Shown in pieces: positions 1 to 10,083 of a stretch of 64,000 bases of DNA. The DNA is taken from the NCBI GenBank assembly GCA_029776225.1, contig JAKOTR010000054.1:62001-126000 (forward strand). Direction: 5' to 3'. The translations under genes and the position numbers were made by a program. This DNA is from Acidobacteriota bacterium (GTDB taxonomy: Bacteria > Acidobacteriota > Terriglobia > Bryobacterales > Bryobacteraceae). The notes below the pieces were generated by a model that had not been told where the DNA came from, searched no databases, and saw nothing but the letters and a program-made list of their open reading frames with translations. Position 1 is the stretch's first letter. Every line of letters begins with the position of its first letter.

Positions 1-2802
1 GAGCGTGAGAAAGCCGAAATCCAGCGCGGCAAGATTGGACGCGGCCTGCAGGCCGATGTTGGTCGGCGAGGTGCGGCAAGCGGTACGGGGCGGATCCTCC
101 TGCACGTTGTCCGGCACAAGCCAGTTGTGCTCGGCGGCGGAGAGGTCGCCGAAATAGCGCCACGTGCGCAGCGCGATGTCGCGGAGGTAATCGGCATCCG
201 GAGCCTTCTTCCCTGCCCTGGGCGCCCGGTTCAGCCACGCGGCAACGAGCGGGGACAAGAGCCACAGTTCCAGCACCGCGACGGCCAGTATGTCCGTGGC
301 GAGGCCGGCGGGCAGGCACAAACACACGAACACCGCGGCCAAGGGACCAGCCAGCAGATAGCGCTCGAGCAGCCCCGCTTTTCGTCCCCCCTCCTCGGAC
401 TGGGCCATGGTTTCCCATTCAAGCAGCCTTCTCCGCGTGACGTGGACGCGGATGAGAGTGCGCACCACGGCGTCCGCCATCAGAACAGCCTGGTGGACAA
501 GGAATGTCAGCCGCATCAGCGCATCGGCGTGGCCGCGCAGGAGCTGAAAGCCGATTTCACGGAAATACGGCCGCCAAAAGCGAGCGGGCGGCAGCCGCAC
601 AAGCGCCCACGTCGCCTCGAAATACGCGGGCAGCAGGAGAAACGCGCACGCAAGCAGCGTCCAGCGGTACGCCGGAGGCGGCAAAAAGAACCAGCCCGCC
701 AGGATGAGGGCGAGCAGAGAAATTTCAAACAGGCTGCGCCGGAGATTGTCGGCGATTTTCCAGCGCGAGAGTACTGGCAGAGGGTTGGAAGTGCGCCCGC
801 CCCGAGGCGCCGGAACCGAAGGCAACAGCCACCTTGCGATCTGCCAGTCGCCCCGCGTCCAGCGGTGTTTGCGCTTTGACCAGGCCTGATATTTGGCGGG
901 AAAGTCGTCGATGAACTCCAGGTCGGTCACCAGCCCCGTGCGCGCGTACTCGCCCTCGAGGAGGTCGTGGCTGAGCAGAGTGTTTTCGGGGAAACGGCCG
1001 CCCGTCACGGCGTCAAACGCGCGCAGATCGTAGATGCCCTTGCCGGTGAAAATCGCCTGGCCGTACAGGTCCTGATAAACGTCGGAGACAGCGGTCGTGT
1101 AGGGATCGAACCCCGTCTGCCCGCTGAAGAACCGCGCCAGGCGCGAGCGGCAGGCCGAATCGACGCTCACCGAGATGCGCGGCTGGAGGATGGCGTAGCC
1201 TTCGCGAACCGTCCGCGTGGCGGGATCAATTACCGGCCGGTTGAGCGGGTGCGCGATTGTGGCCACCAGCATGCGCGCGGTGTCGCGCGGCAGTTGCGTG
1301 TCGCTGTCGAGCGTGATGACGAAGCGATACGAGTTCAAGTCTGAAAGGTCGCCGATCTTCAGCGAAAAGGCGTCGTCTCCGCCGAGCAACAGGCGGTTGA
1401 AATCTTCCAGCTTGCCGCGCTTGCGCTCGTGCCCCATCCAGACGGATTCCGATTCGTTCCATTCGCGGCGGCGGTGAAACAAATAGAACGGCGAACCGGC
1501 GGCGGAACGGTAGCGCTCATTGAGCAGTTGAATTCCCTTCGCGCAGACATCGAGCAGGTGATCGTTCTCACCGTAGGCATAGCGGGAATCGGCGAAGTCC
1601 GTCAGCAGCGCGAACGACAAGTTGGGATCGCGGTTAGCGAGATAGTGGATTTCCAGGCGCTCGAGCAGGCGTTCCACTCCCTGGCGGGAAAGCAGCAGCG
1701 TGGGGACCACCACGAACGTCCGGCAATCGTCGGGAATGCCCTCGGAGAAATCGAGTCTCGGGAGGCGGCGCGGCGGCAGCAGATGACTCACCAGCAGATT
1801 CATAAAGGCAACCGCTGCCTGGCTCGCCGGAATCAACAGCAGCACGGCCAGCCAAAGCGGCGCCTCTGGCAGCAAGGCGTACACCGCTGCGATGATCGCA
1901 AACGTGGTGAGTGAGATGCCGCCCAAATAAAGCGCATTCGGCCTGGCGTAGAAGGCGTCGCGCAGCCGGCCTGCAAGCGGCGGGCGGTACCCTGCGCGCT
2001 TCCGCAGCGTGTTCCGTCCCGGCCCCACCAGGTAGTAACCCACGTGGCGCGCGCGCCCCGTGGAATTCCCGGCAAGCTCTATGGCCAGCTCCGCGACGCC
2101 GGTCTCATCCAGGTCCGCCCGCCTCGCAATATCTTCCACCGCGTGCCTGTAGGCATCGCGGGTCTCGAAATCCATGCGGGGGTAAACACCGGAGGGATCC
2201 TCGCGCAGGATCTTCTCAACCAGCGAGACCGACTCGACGAAGTCGCGCCAGGAGACCAGTTCAAGCGCGCGAAGGGCAGTGATGGCTTCGCGCACCGCCG
2301 TCTCGTCTGCGCCCGGCGCTTCGATGCCCGCGACCAATTTTTCTATCAGCGCGATCTTGAGCATCGGGCCGACGGCCCAGACCTCCGCCAGCGTGAGCGG
2401 CATGGTCTCCTGGCGGGCATTGACGAATTCCCGGATGGCTTCGAGGCCGCCCGAAAGACCCGCAAGTTCCACCGCGAGCCAGTAGACCCGCGGCTCGCCA
2501 TCGATCGCGGGCAACTGGCGGCAGAACGAGCGCGGCATGCCCTCGCGTATTTCGCGTATCTGCGACTGCAAGAACTGGTAGTTGTCCAGGAGCCAGGAGG
2601 CTTTAGGCGAAGGCGCGCGCTCTGCCGCCTCGGAAAGGAAACGCTCGCACGCCTCCCTCAGTGCCCGCTCGGCCTGCGCGAACCTGACGAGAGGCCGGAT
2701 GCTTCCCTTGCCCTGACTCGCCTGGCGCGGCAGTCTGCCTGCGCCGCGGACGGTGTGCAATTTCTGCTTCATTACCTCCTTGAATGTCTTCGTGTCCCTC
2801 AT
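1..2802 (-). CDS. ndvB: Cyclic beta-1,2-glucan synthase-like protein (GT84), C-terminus cut by window edge
   Basis: An open frame of 934 codons runs from an ATG at 2802 to base 1 without a stop, so the gene is partial. The translation has hydrophobic segments around residues 290-340, a DxD-type glycosyltransferase motif (TLDSDTQLPRD) near residue 495, and RKHRWTRGDWQIARWL near 645, both typical of the NdvB/ChvB glycosyltransferase region. The last visible residues (RTSPTNIGLQAA) match the linker before the phosphorylase-like part of that family, which would lie outside the window. NdvB is a large inner-membrane enzyme that polymerises UDP-glucose into cyclic beta-1,2-glucan. The start is uncertain: an in-frame ATG at 2772 has an AAGGAGG just upstream but only 2 nt away. 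It follows the ABC exporter by 42 bp, so the two are probably co-transcribed. The exact glucan product in this organism is inferred. Confidence 0.85.
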   Translation of the reverse strand, partial: MRDTKTFKEVMKQKLHTVRGAGRLPRQASQGKGSIRPLVRFAQAERALREACERFLSEAAERAPSPKASWLLDNYQFLQSQIREIREGMPRSFCRQLPAIDGEPRVYWLAVELAGLSGGLEAIREFVNARQETMPLTLAEVWAVGPMLKIALIEKLVAGIEAPGADETAVREAITALRALELVSWRDFVESVSLVEKILREDPSGVYPRMDFETRDAYRHAVEDIARRADLDETGVAELAIELAGNSTGRARHVGYYLVGPGRNTLRKRAGYRPPLAGRLRDAFYARPNALYLGGISLTTFAIIAAVYALLPEAPLWLAVLLLIPASQAAVAFMNLLVSHLLPPRRLPRLDFSEGIPDDCRTFVVVPTLLLSRQGVERLLERLEIHYLANRDPNLSFALLTDFADSRYAYGENDHLLDVCAKGIQLLNERYRSAAGSPFYLFHRRREWNESESVWMGHERKRGKLEDFNRLLLGGDDAFSLKIGDLSDLNSYRFVITLDSDTQLPRDTARMLVATIAHPLNRPVIDPATRTVREGYAILQPRISVSVDSACRSRLARFFSGQTGFDPYTTAVSDVYQDLYGQAIFTGKGIYDLRAFDAVTGGRFPENTLLSHDLLEGEYARTGLVTDLEFIDDFPAKYQAWSKRKHRWTRGDWQIARWLLPSVPAPRGGRTSNPLPVLSRWKIADNLRRSLFEISLLALILAGWFFLPPPAYRWTLLACAFLLLPAYFEATWALVRLPPARFWRPYFREIGFQLLRGHADALMRLTFLVHQAVLMADAVVRTLIRVHVTRRRLLEWETMAQSEEGGRKAGLLERYLLAGPLAAVFVCLCLPAGLATDILAVAVLELWLLSPLVAAWLNRAPRAGKKAPDADYLRDIALRTWRYFGDLSAAEHNWLVPDNVQEDPPRTACRTSPTNIGLQAASNLAALDFGFLTL

Positions 2803-2844
2803 GCGCGATTGAAAGAAGCGATTAGACGGGCACGGCTGCACCGT

Positions 2845-4668
2845 TCATCGGTAATTCGCTGCCTGCATTTCGAATAGCCGCGCGTAACGCCCGCCGCGGG
2901 CGACGAGTTGGTGATGCGTGCCTTGCTCCCGTATATTCCCTCCTTCCAGCACGATGATTCTGTCCGACATGCGCACCGTGGAGAAGCGATGCGAGATGAG
3001 AATCGCCATGCGGCCCCGCGTGAGTTCGGAAAAGCGGCGAAACACTTCGTACTCGGCGGCGGCGTCGAGCGCGGCGGTCGGCTCGTCGAGCACGAGCACT
3101 TGGACATCGCGCAGATAGGCCCGCGCCAGCGCGAACTTCTGCCACTCTCCGCCGGAAAGATCCACGCCGCCTTCAAACCTTCGCCCCAACATCTGTTCGA
3201 ACTCGTTCGGCAGGCGCGCGATGATTTCATCGGCGCGGCTCTTGAAGGCAGCCTGCCAGAGCAGCGCATCATTGGCGGAATCCTCGATGCGGCCTACGGC
3301 GATGTTGGCGCGGGCGGTCATGTCGTAGCGCATGAAATCCTGAAAAATAATCCCGATTTCGCGGTGAAGATCTTCGACGCTGTACTCGCGCAAATCCACG
3401 CCGTCCAGCAGAATCGCGCCCGAGGTCGGTTCATACAGGCGCGCGATCAGCTTCACCAGCGTCGTCTTGCCCTGCCCGTTCTCACCGACGACGGCCACGC
3501 GCTCGCCCGGCTCGATGCGGAAATTCAAACGGTTCAGCACGAGCCGCGACGAGCCGGGATAGTGGAAACACACGTCCCGGAACTCGAATCCGTCGCGAAT
3601 GGGACGCGGCGCCGGCAAAGCGTTGACCTTGGATTGGATTCGAGGCTGCACGCGGAAAAATTCGTGGAGGTCGGTAAGAAACAGCGCCTGGTCGGCAATG
3701 CTCGAAAACGTCGAAAAGATGTTTTGAATTTGGCTGCTCGATCCGGCCAGCGCTCCGGCCAGAAACGTGAGTTCGCCCAGCGTCAGCCGGCCCTGTGCCG
3801 TTTGGAGCACCAGAAACGCGTACGCGCCGTAATAGCCCGCGGAGCTCAACAGCGCGAGCAGCGATCCCCATTTCAGCCGGCGGGTGAGCAGTTGCCGGTT
3901 GCGCGCGATCAAATCGCGGGTGAGCGCGGCATAGCGCTCGCGCAGGTGGCCGCTCAAACCGAAAATCTTGACTTCCTTTGCGGCTTCGCGGCTGGTGCCG
4001 AGCACGCGCAAGTAGTCCAGTTCCCGCCGCACGGGGGTCAGGCTGTGGGCCAGCGAATAGCCGAGAAACGCGAAGTGGCTCTCGCCGATGAACGCCGGCA
4101 CCACGCAGACCACCAGCACGGCGAACAACCACGGAGAGAATGCGATGACCCCGGCCGACAGCGACGCCAGCGTGACCGTCTGCTGGAGCAGCCTGCCGAT
4201 GCCGTTTAGCATGCCGATGCGGTCCGTAGCCTGCACGCGGGCCCGCTCGAGCTTGTCGTAAAAAGCCGGATCCTCGAAGCACGCCAGATCGAGTTTCGCC
4301 GCGTGGTCCATGATACGCAGGCTGATCTCAAGCGTGAACTGGTCGGCAAGCCGGGCGTCCAGGTAGTCGATCATGCGCCCCAGCGTCATTCCCAGACCCG
4401 CCAGGCCGAACTCGATCGCCACCAGCATCCAAATTCCCTCGGGCGGCTTGCCGGGCGACGCGAGCGTGGCGACAAGGGTATCCACGATCAACTTCGCCAC
4501 CCACATCACGGCCACCGGAATCAAGGCGGAAATAATCCGCAAAGCGATGCCGGCCGTCACGATCCACGGACCCGACGCCCACACAATGCCCAATACCGGG
4601 GGAATGTTGCGCAGGGCGCTCAGGCGTTGACGCCACGCGCTCCACTGTGCCGCGACGTGGGAGTTCAT
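2845..4668 (-). CDS. ABC exporter, fused permease and ATPase
   Basis: A half-transporter of 607 residues with an N-terminal six-helix membrane region and a C-terminal nucleotide-binding domain. The ATPase shows Walker A GENGQGKTT (near residue 393), Q-loop IIFQDF, signature LSGGEWQ (about 503), Walker B VLVLDEPTAALD (about 520) and H-loop ISHRFSTV (about 557), so it should be active as a dimer. The frame is open to an ATG at 4752, but the 28 extra residues look like leader sequence; neither start has a clear Shine-Dalgarno site. It lies directly upstream of the NdvB-like synthase, the arrangement expected of an NdvA/ChvA-type glucan exporter. That substrate is inferred from position only; a lipid or peptide exporter is possible. 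Confidence 0.88.
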   Translation of the reverse strand: MNSHVAAQWSAWRQRLSALRNIPPVLGIVWASGPWIVTAGIALRIISALIPVAVMWVAKLIVDTLVATLASPGKPPEGIWMLVAIEFGLAGLGMTLGRMIDYLDARLADQFTLEISLRIMDHAAKLDLACFEDPAFYDKLERARVQATDRIGMLNGIGRLLQQTVTLASLSAGVIAFSPWLFAVLVVCVVPAFIGESHFAFLGYSLAHSLTPVRRELDYLRVLGTSREAAKEVKIFGLSGHLRERYAALTRDLIARNRQLLTRRLKWGSLLALLSSAGYYGAYAFLVLQTAQGRLTLGELTFLAGALAGSSSQIQNIFSTFSSIADQALFLTDLHEFFRVQPRIQSKVNALPAPRPIRDGFEFRDVCFHYPGSSRLVLNRLNFRIEPGERVAVVGENGQGKTTLVKLIARLYEPTSGAILLDGVDLREYSVEDLHREIGIIFQDFMRYDMTARANIAVGRIEDSANDALLWQAAFKSRADEIIARLPNEFEQMLGRRFEGGVDLSGGEWQKFALARAYLRDVQVLVLDEPTAALDAAAEYEVFRRFSELTRGRMAILISHRFSTVRMSDRIIVLEGGNIREQGTHHQLVARGGRYARLFEMQAANYR

Positions 4669-5018
4669 TGGGTAATCCGGTTCCGATGCAGTGTAATTTC
4701 TGCCTTGCTGTTCACGAGGCGCGGCCGGGCTCAACCGCCCGCTGATCCGCATCCCTCTGAGTTCTCGAGCGCAACAGCCGACTTGACCGGATAGCGGTTA
4801 CTACAAGGTGCAGCACTCCTGGCTGCTGGAATGGAGGTTGTGCAAACGGAATGCCAATCCGTGCGCCGGGCGAGCGCTGCGGCGGACCGCTCTCAGCCCG
4901 CCGCAGCGAATTACCCGGCTTTGGTGGTGTGTCGCGCGCGCCGCGGATCAAACACTCCGCGGCCCCGCACGAATTTACCGGCTTCGCCGGTGGATGTTAA
5001 TGAAGAGCAAAGTGCCCG
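4669..5018. other. Intergenic region, no gene seen
   Basis: About 350 bp between the start of the ABC exporter and the end of the esterase gene, both on the minus strand. It should hold the exporter's promoter, but no convincing -35/-10 pair was found. A small perfect inverted repeat (ACCGGC-TTC-GCCGGT) lies near 4978-4992, about 25 bp beyond the esterase stop; it has no T-tract and is at best a weak terminator. Short frames here look like chance. Confidence 0.4.
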
Positions 5019-6596
<1,578 letters not shown>

Positions 6597-6698
6597 GAGC
6601 CGATCCTCCGATTCAGGACGACCCAGAAACATACCACATTTGGCCTGGGAAGCGAGCTACACGGAGAAGGACGATAATGGTGAGCAAGGAGGGACGGG

Positions 6699-7214
6699 AT
6701 GCCTGGCATTAGCGCGCCAATGTTTCAGACCAAAAGCGATCTGTCGCATGAGGTGCGGCAGAGAATGGTCGAATTGCTCAACCGGCAACTGGCTGAGACC
6801 TTCGACCTCTACTCGCAGACCAAACACGCGCACTGGAATGTAAAGGGCTCAAATTTCTTCCAGCTTCATGAGTTATTCGACGAACTGGCCGAGGGCGTCT
6901 TCAAGTTCATCGATCTGATCGCCGAAAGGGCAACCGCGCTCGGCGGGTACGCGAATGGCACCATCCGCATGGCCGCGGCCGATTCCGGTTTGCCCGAATA
7001 TCCGCGCGATGCCATCGACGGCCGCCAGCATGTGGAAGCGCTGATCGAGCGGTACTCAAAATACGCCGCCAGCTCGCGCAAAGCCATCGACATGGCCCAG
7101 GACGAAGACGATATGGCGACCGCCGACCTGTTCACGGACGTCGCCCGCGAGATCGACAAGAGCCTGTGGTTCCTCGAAGCGCACCTTCAGGGTGCGGCAC
7201 AGAAGGCCGGCTGA
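6699..7214 (+). CDS. dps: Dps-family ferritin-like DNA protection protein
   Basis: A 171-residue protein of typical Dps length. It contains the ferroxidase signature KHAHWNVKG (His43 and His45) followed by LHELFDE (His57, Asp61, Glu62), which bind iron at the subunit interface of the dodecamer. Dps oxidises and stores Fe(II) with peroxide and shields DNA in stress and stationary phase, in the cytoplasm. The ATG at 6699 is supported by AAGGAGG 6-7 nt upstream; the ATG at 6720 is a weaker alternative. It stands alone on the plus strand between two minus-strand genes, so it needs its own promoter, which was not identified. Confidence 0.92.
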   Translation: MPGISAPMFQTKSDLSHEVRQRMVELLNRQLAETFDLYSQTKHAHWNVKGSNFFQLHELFDELAEGVFKFIDLIAERATALGGYANGTIRMAAADSGLPEYPRDAIDGRQHVEALIERYSKYAASSRKAIDMAQDEDDMATADLFTDVAREIDKSLWFLEAHLQGAAQKAG

Positions 7215-7255
7215 GGCGTCCTACGACTCGCCGGCCTTTTGTCGCGATTTCCCGA

Positions 7256-9160
7256 TTACCTCACCTGCGCCATCCTCCGCGTCGGTTCGATTTTTCCCGC
7301 GTGGACGGCGTGAACGCGGCGATGTGTCTCCTTGGCGAAGCGCACGAGCTCGGCGTAAGGCAGGTCGACTACATTGAGAAAACCAAGGTTGTAGTTCTCG
7401 CCGTCGAACCTTCCCGTCACCGGCTGGTCGCATAGCTGGAAGTAATGCGTCCCGATGATAACCGGCTGAGCCGCGGCCCGCTCGACGTAATACTGGTAGG
7501 CGGCGCCGCGCTCGGTCTGGTTCTTCACCATGACCAGCGAGGGCGCCAGGCCGCGCTCGGGGGCTCCGAAGTGGAACTCGCCGATCATCACCGGCTTGCG
7601 AACCAGCTCGTAAATGCGGCGGATTTGATCGGCCGGCGGCTCGAAGCGGTAGATGTTGATGCTGAAGACGTCGAATACGTCGTTGGCGCGGAGCACAGGC
7701 TCGGGCGCGCTGCCGGCCCACCGGATGCCGAGCACCATGTGGTTCGGGTCAGCCTTGCGGATGGCGTCGACGGTCACTTTGAAATAGTGGCGTGAAATTG
7801 TCTCGAGCAGCGCTTCGCGGCTCCCCGGTGTGTCGCCTTTTTCCGCCAGGAACTTTCGAGCGAAACTGCGCGTCGCCGATTCCTCCGGGTCCGCCAGAAT
7901 TCTCTCGATGAGATTGCGGCCGGGCCAGCGCGGCTCATTGCCGATGAAATAGCCGATCAGCATCGGCTCATCGCGGAAGGGGCGGCACTGCCGGGCGGCG
8001 TCCTCCTCGGCAGACTTCACGAACTCTTCGGAATAGACGTCCGGAAAACCAACCCAGTTCTTCTTCGAGCGGCCCACCCGCACGTTGGTCACAAACGGCA
8101 TGGAGGGGTTCACGTGCAAAGCCGAGTCGGACCAGTTCGCGACCGTGTTGAATCCCCAAGCACGGAGCCGCTCGCTGATTTTCGCCTTCCAGTTCTCGAC
8201 GAAGTTTTCCTCGCCGTAACGCAGTCTGGCGTTGGCCGCATAGAAATCGACAGTATCGCCCGTGCCCGGCGGGAGTCTCACGAACAGCTTCTCCCGTCCC
8301 GGCATCATGGGACTCGGGTCGCGGTAGCGCACGCAGTCCATCCCGATGCTGAAAAACAGGTGGCCGTCGGGATCCACCAGCCACCAGCGCCCGTCGATCT
8401 GGGCGGTGCGGAAAAATCCCGTGGCGCGTTCCTTGCTCTCTCGCCAGCCGCCGTAGCGGCAGAAGCCGAAGTCCTCTTTCCTGGCCAGCTCGGCGTCTTC
8501 TTTCTTCCACGCCGCCCTGAGTTCTTCGAGGGAGCGGACCTTGCCCGGCCAGTCGTCAGAAATCCACTGGCCGAACTCATCAACCACCGGCTTATCGAGG
8601 TAGAACTCGTCGGACACCGTCCCAGTCTCCAGCCGCACCGGCCCAAGCCGCAGCGTCATCGGGCAGTTCGGCTCCACGCGGATCACCAGCGACTCCACCT
8701 CGGTGAGGTCGATATGGTTTCCCCAATTCGACAGCCAGTGCGCCTTGAACGCCCGGTTGTTCATAAACTCGCGCTGCAAGAAGGCCGAGGTAATCGCCGC
8801 CTTCGCCCGCACGCCTTTGTATGGCTGGACGCGGTAGCCAAACACTCTGCCGGCGCGGTTGCGGATGCCGATCTGCCAGCGAAGTGTCGAGTCCGAGAGG
8901 AACTCGAAGGTGAACGTCCCATAGCGGGTCCAGTCGCGCGCCGCCTCCGGAACCGGAATCGCCAACTCGGCCGGCTCCGCCTCGCCGGGGAAGCGGAGCA
9001 CCACCGTGTCGGGTTGATCGCCGGGGCGGACCTCGACGCCCTTGACGGTTGCCCGTTTCAGGTTTTCGGCGCTGAAGATGCCCTCCAGCGGATTAGCAGC
9101 GCCGCACAAGGAAACACACAACGCCAAAATGATCACAGACACAACGGGAGCGCCTCTCAT
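7256..9160 (-). CDS. Secreted agarase-like glycoside hydrolase (GH50-like TIM barrel)
   Basis: A 634-residue protein with a signal peptide, a beta-sandwich carbohydrate-binding-like region (about 30-190) and a clan GH-A TIM barrel. GRWWLVDPDGHLFFSIGMDC begins the barrel. IGNEPRWPG (Glu near 407) and MIGEFHFG (Glu near 526) fit the acid/base and nucleophile of a retaining hydrolase. The order of domains resembles GH50 beta-agarases, but many soil proteins of this group have unknown substrates, so agar should not be assumed. It is the third gene of a minus-strand set with a TonB receptor and a GH16 enzyme; the gap to GH16 is 30 bp, pointing to an operon. Confidence 0.72.
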   Translation of the reverse strand: MRGAPVVSVIILALCVSLCGAANPLEGIFSAENLKRATVKGVEVRPGDQPDTVVLRFPGEAEPAELAIPVPEAARDWTRYGTFTFEFLSDSTLRWQIGIRNRAGRVFGYRVQPYKGVRAKAAITSAFLQREFMNNRAFKAHWLSNWGNHIDLTEVESLVIRVEPNCPMTLRLGPVRLETGTVSDEFYLDKPVVDEFGQWISDDWPGKVRSLEELRAAWKKEDAELARKEDFGFCRYGGWRESKERATGFFRTAQIDGRWWLVDPDGHLFFSIGMDCVRYRDPSPMMPGREKLFVRLPPGTGDTVDFYAANARLRYGEENFVENWKAKISERLRAWGFNTVANWSDSALHVNPSMPFVTNVRVGRSKKNWVGFPDVYSEEFVKSAEEDAARQCRPFRDEPMLIGYFIGNEPRWPGRNLIERILADPEESATRSFARKFLAEKGDTPGSREALLETISRHYFKVTVDAIRKADPNHMVLGIRWAGSAPEPVLRANDVFDVFSINIYRFEPPADQIRRIYELVRKPVMIGEFHFGAPERGLAPSLVMVKNQTERGAAYQYYVERAAAQPVIIGTHYFQLCDQPVTGRFDGENYNLGFLNVVDLPYAELVRFAKETHRRVHAVHAGKIEPTRRMAQVR

Positions 9161-9190
9161 GATTCCCTTCCTTTCCGCACGTTCTCGCGT

Positions 9191-10009
9191 TTACTCTTTC
9201 TGATACACGCGCACGTAGTCCACCTCAAAGCGCGCGGGAAACTTGGTGTCCGAAGGATCCCCGCCCGCCGTGCCGCCGATCGCCAGATTCAAAATCATGT
9301 AGTGCGCGTGCCGGTAGGGATTTGTTCCATCGGGATTCAACGTCTTGTTCAGATCGGAATCGTTCAGCACCAGTCCGTCCACGGTGATCAGGATTCTGTT
9401 TTCATCCCAATCCATCCGCCACACATGAAACTTACTGGACCATTCCGGATCCTCGAACGAGGTAATGGGTTTTCTCACCGTGATGTCTCTGGTGCGCCGC
9501 TCGCCGGCCCAGATGAGGTTGGCAAGCAGCATTCCGCGGTAGTACTCCATGATGTCTACCTCGCCGTTGGCCGGCCAGCGCCCCTCGGCGCCCAGGGTCC
9601 AAAAGGCCGGCCAGATCCCGGCCCGGGTGTCGATCCGCCCGCGCATCTCGAAGCGGCCGTACTTCCACTTGTGCAAGCCTCTCGTAGTAACGCTGGCTGA
9701 GGTGTATTCGGCGTATTCCCGGTTTGTCCTCCAATCTTTGCTGCCGGGAATGTAGTTCGGGTTTTTCAACCGCTCCCGCCGCCCTTCGATGATCAACAGG
9801 CCCCGTTCGCACCACGCGTTTTCGGGCCGGTACCACTGGAGTTCCTGGTTCCTCACGAAACCGGTTTCGTAGGTCCACTTGGCTGGGTCAGGCCGCCCGT
9901 CTTTATCGAACTCATCCGAGAAGACCAGCTTCCACCCCTCGGCAGGCTGCGGCAGTGCGGAGCCTGCAAAAGCAATTCCTAGCGCTACAGCATGGAGCAG
10001 CAATCTCAT
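9191..10009 (-). CDS. Secreted GH16 beta-glucanase/galactanase
   Basis: A 272-residue protein with a signal peptide and a single GH16 jelly-roll domain. The catalytic ExDxxE motif appears as GEVDIMEY at about residues 147-154, giving nucleophile Glu148, assisting Asp150 and acid/base Glu153. The end (FEVDYVRVYQKE) is the usual GH16 terminus. GH16 enzymes cut internal beta-1,3/1,4 links in laminarin, lichenan, agar or carrageenan; the subfamily cannot be fixed by eye. It lies between the TonB receptor (74 bp upstream) and the agarase-like gene, suggesting it produces oligosaccharides for uptake. Confidence 0.9.
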   Translation of the reverse strand: MRLLLHAVALGIAFAGSALPQPAEGWKLVFSDEFDKDGRPDPAKWTYETGFVRNQELQWYRPENAWCERGLLIIEGRRERLKNPNYIPGSKDWRTNREYAEYTSASVTTRGLHKWKYGRFEMRGRIDTRAGIWPAFWTLGAEGRWPANGEVDIMEYYRGMLLANLIWAGERRTRDITVRKPITSFEDPEWSSKFHVWRMDWDENRILITVDGLVLNDSDLNKTLNPDGTNPYRHAHYMILNLAIGGTAGGDPSDTKFPARFEVDYVRVYQKE

Positions 10010-10083
10010 CTCCGCCTCTCTTATGCCGGCGGCGGATCTTTCCTTCCGGTTGAACCGCCGCCGGCTGTGAATTTCAAGGGTGT

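Noticed and set aside
127-879. Plus-strand frame at the left edge
   Set aside because: The GT84 glycosyltransferase on the minus strand explains this region fully.
2908-4209. A 433-codon plus-strand frame opposite the ABC exporter
   Set aside because: The minus strand has full ABC motifs; the plus-strand product has no domain and is the usual GC-rich shadow.
8114-9700. A 528-codon plus-strand frame opposite two hydrolases
   Set aside because: It crosses two real minus-strand genes and their gap; codon pattern is that of a shadow.
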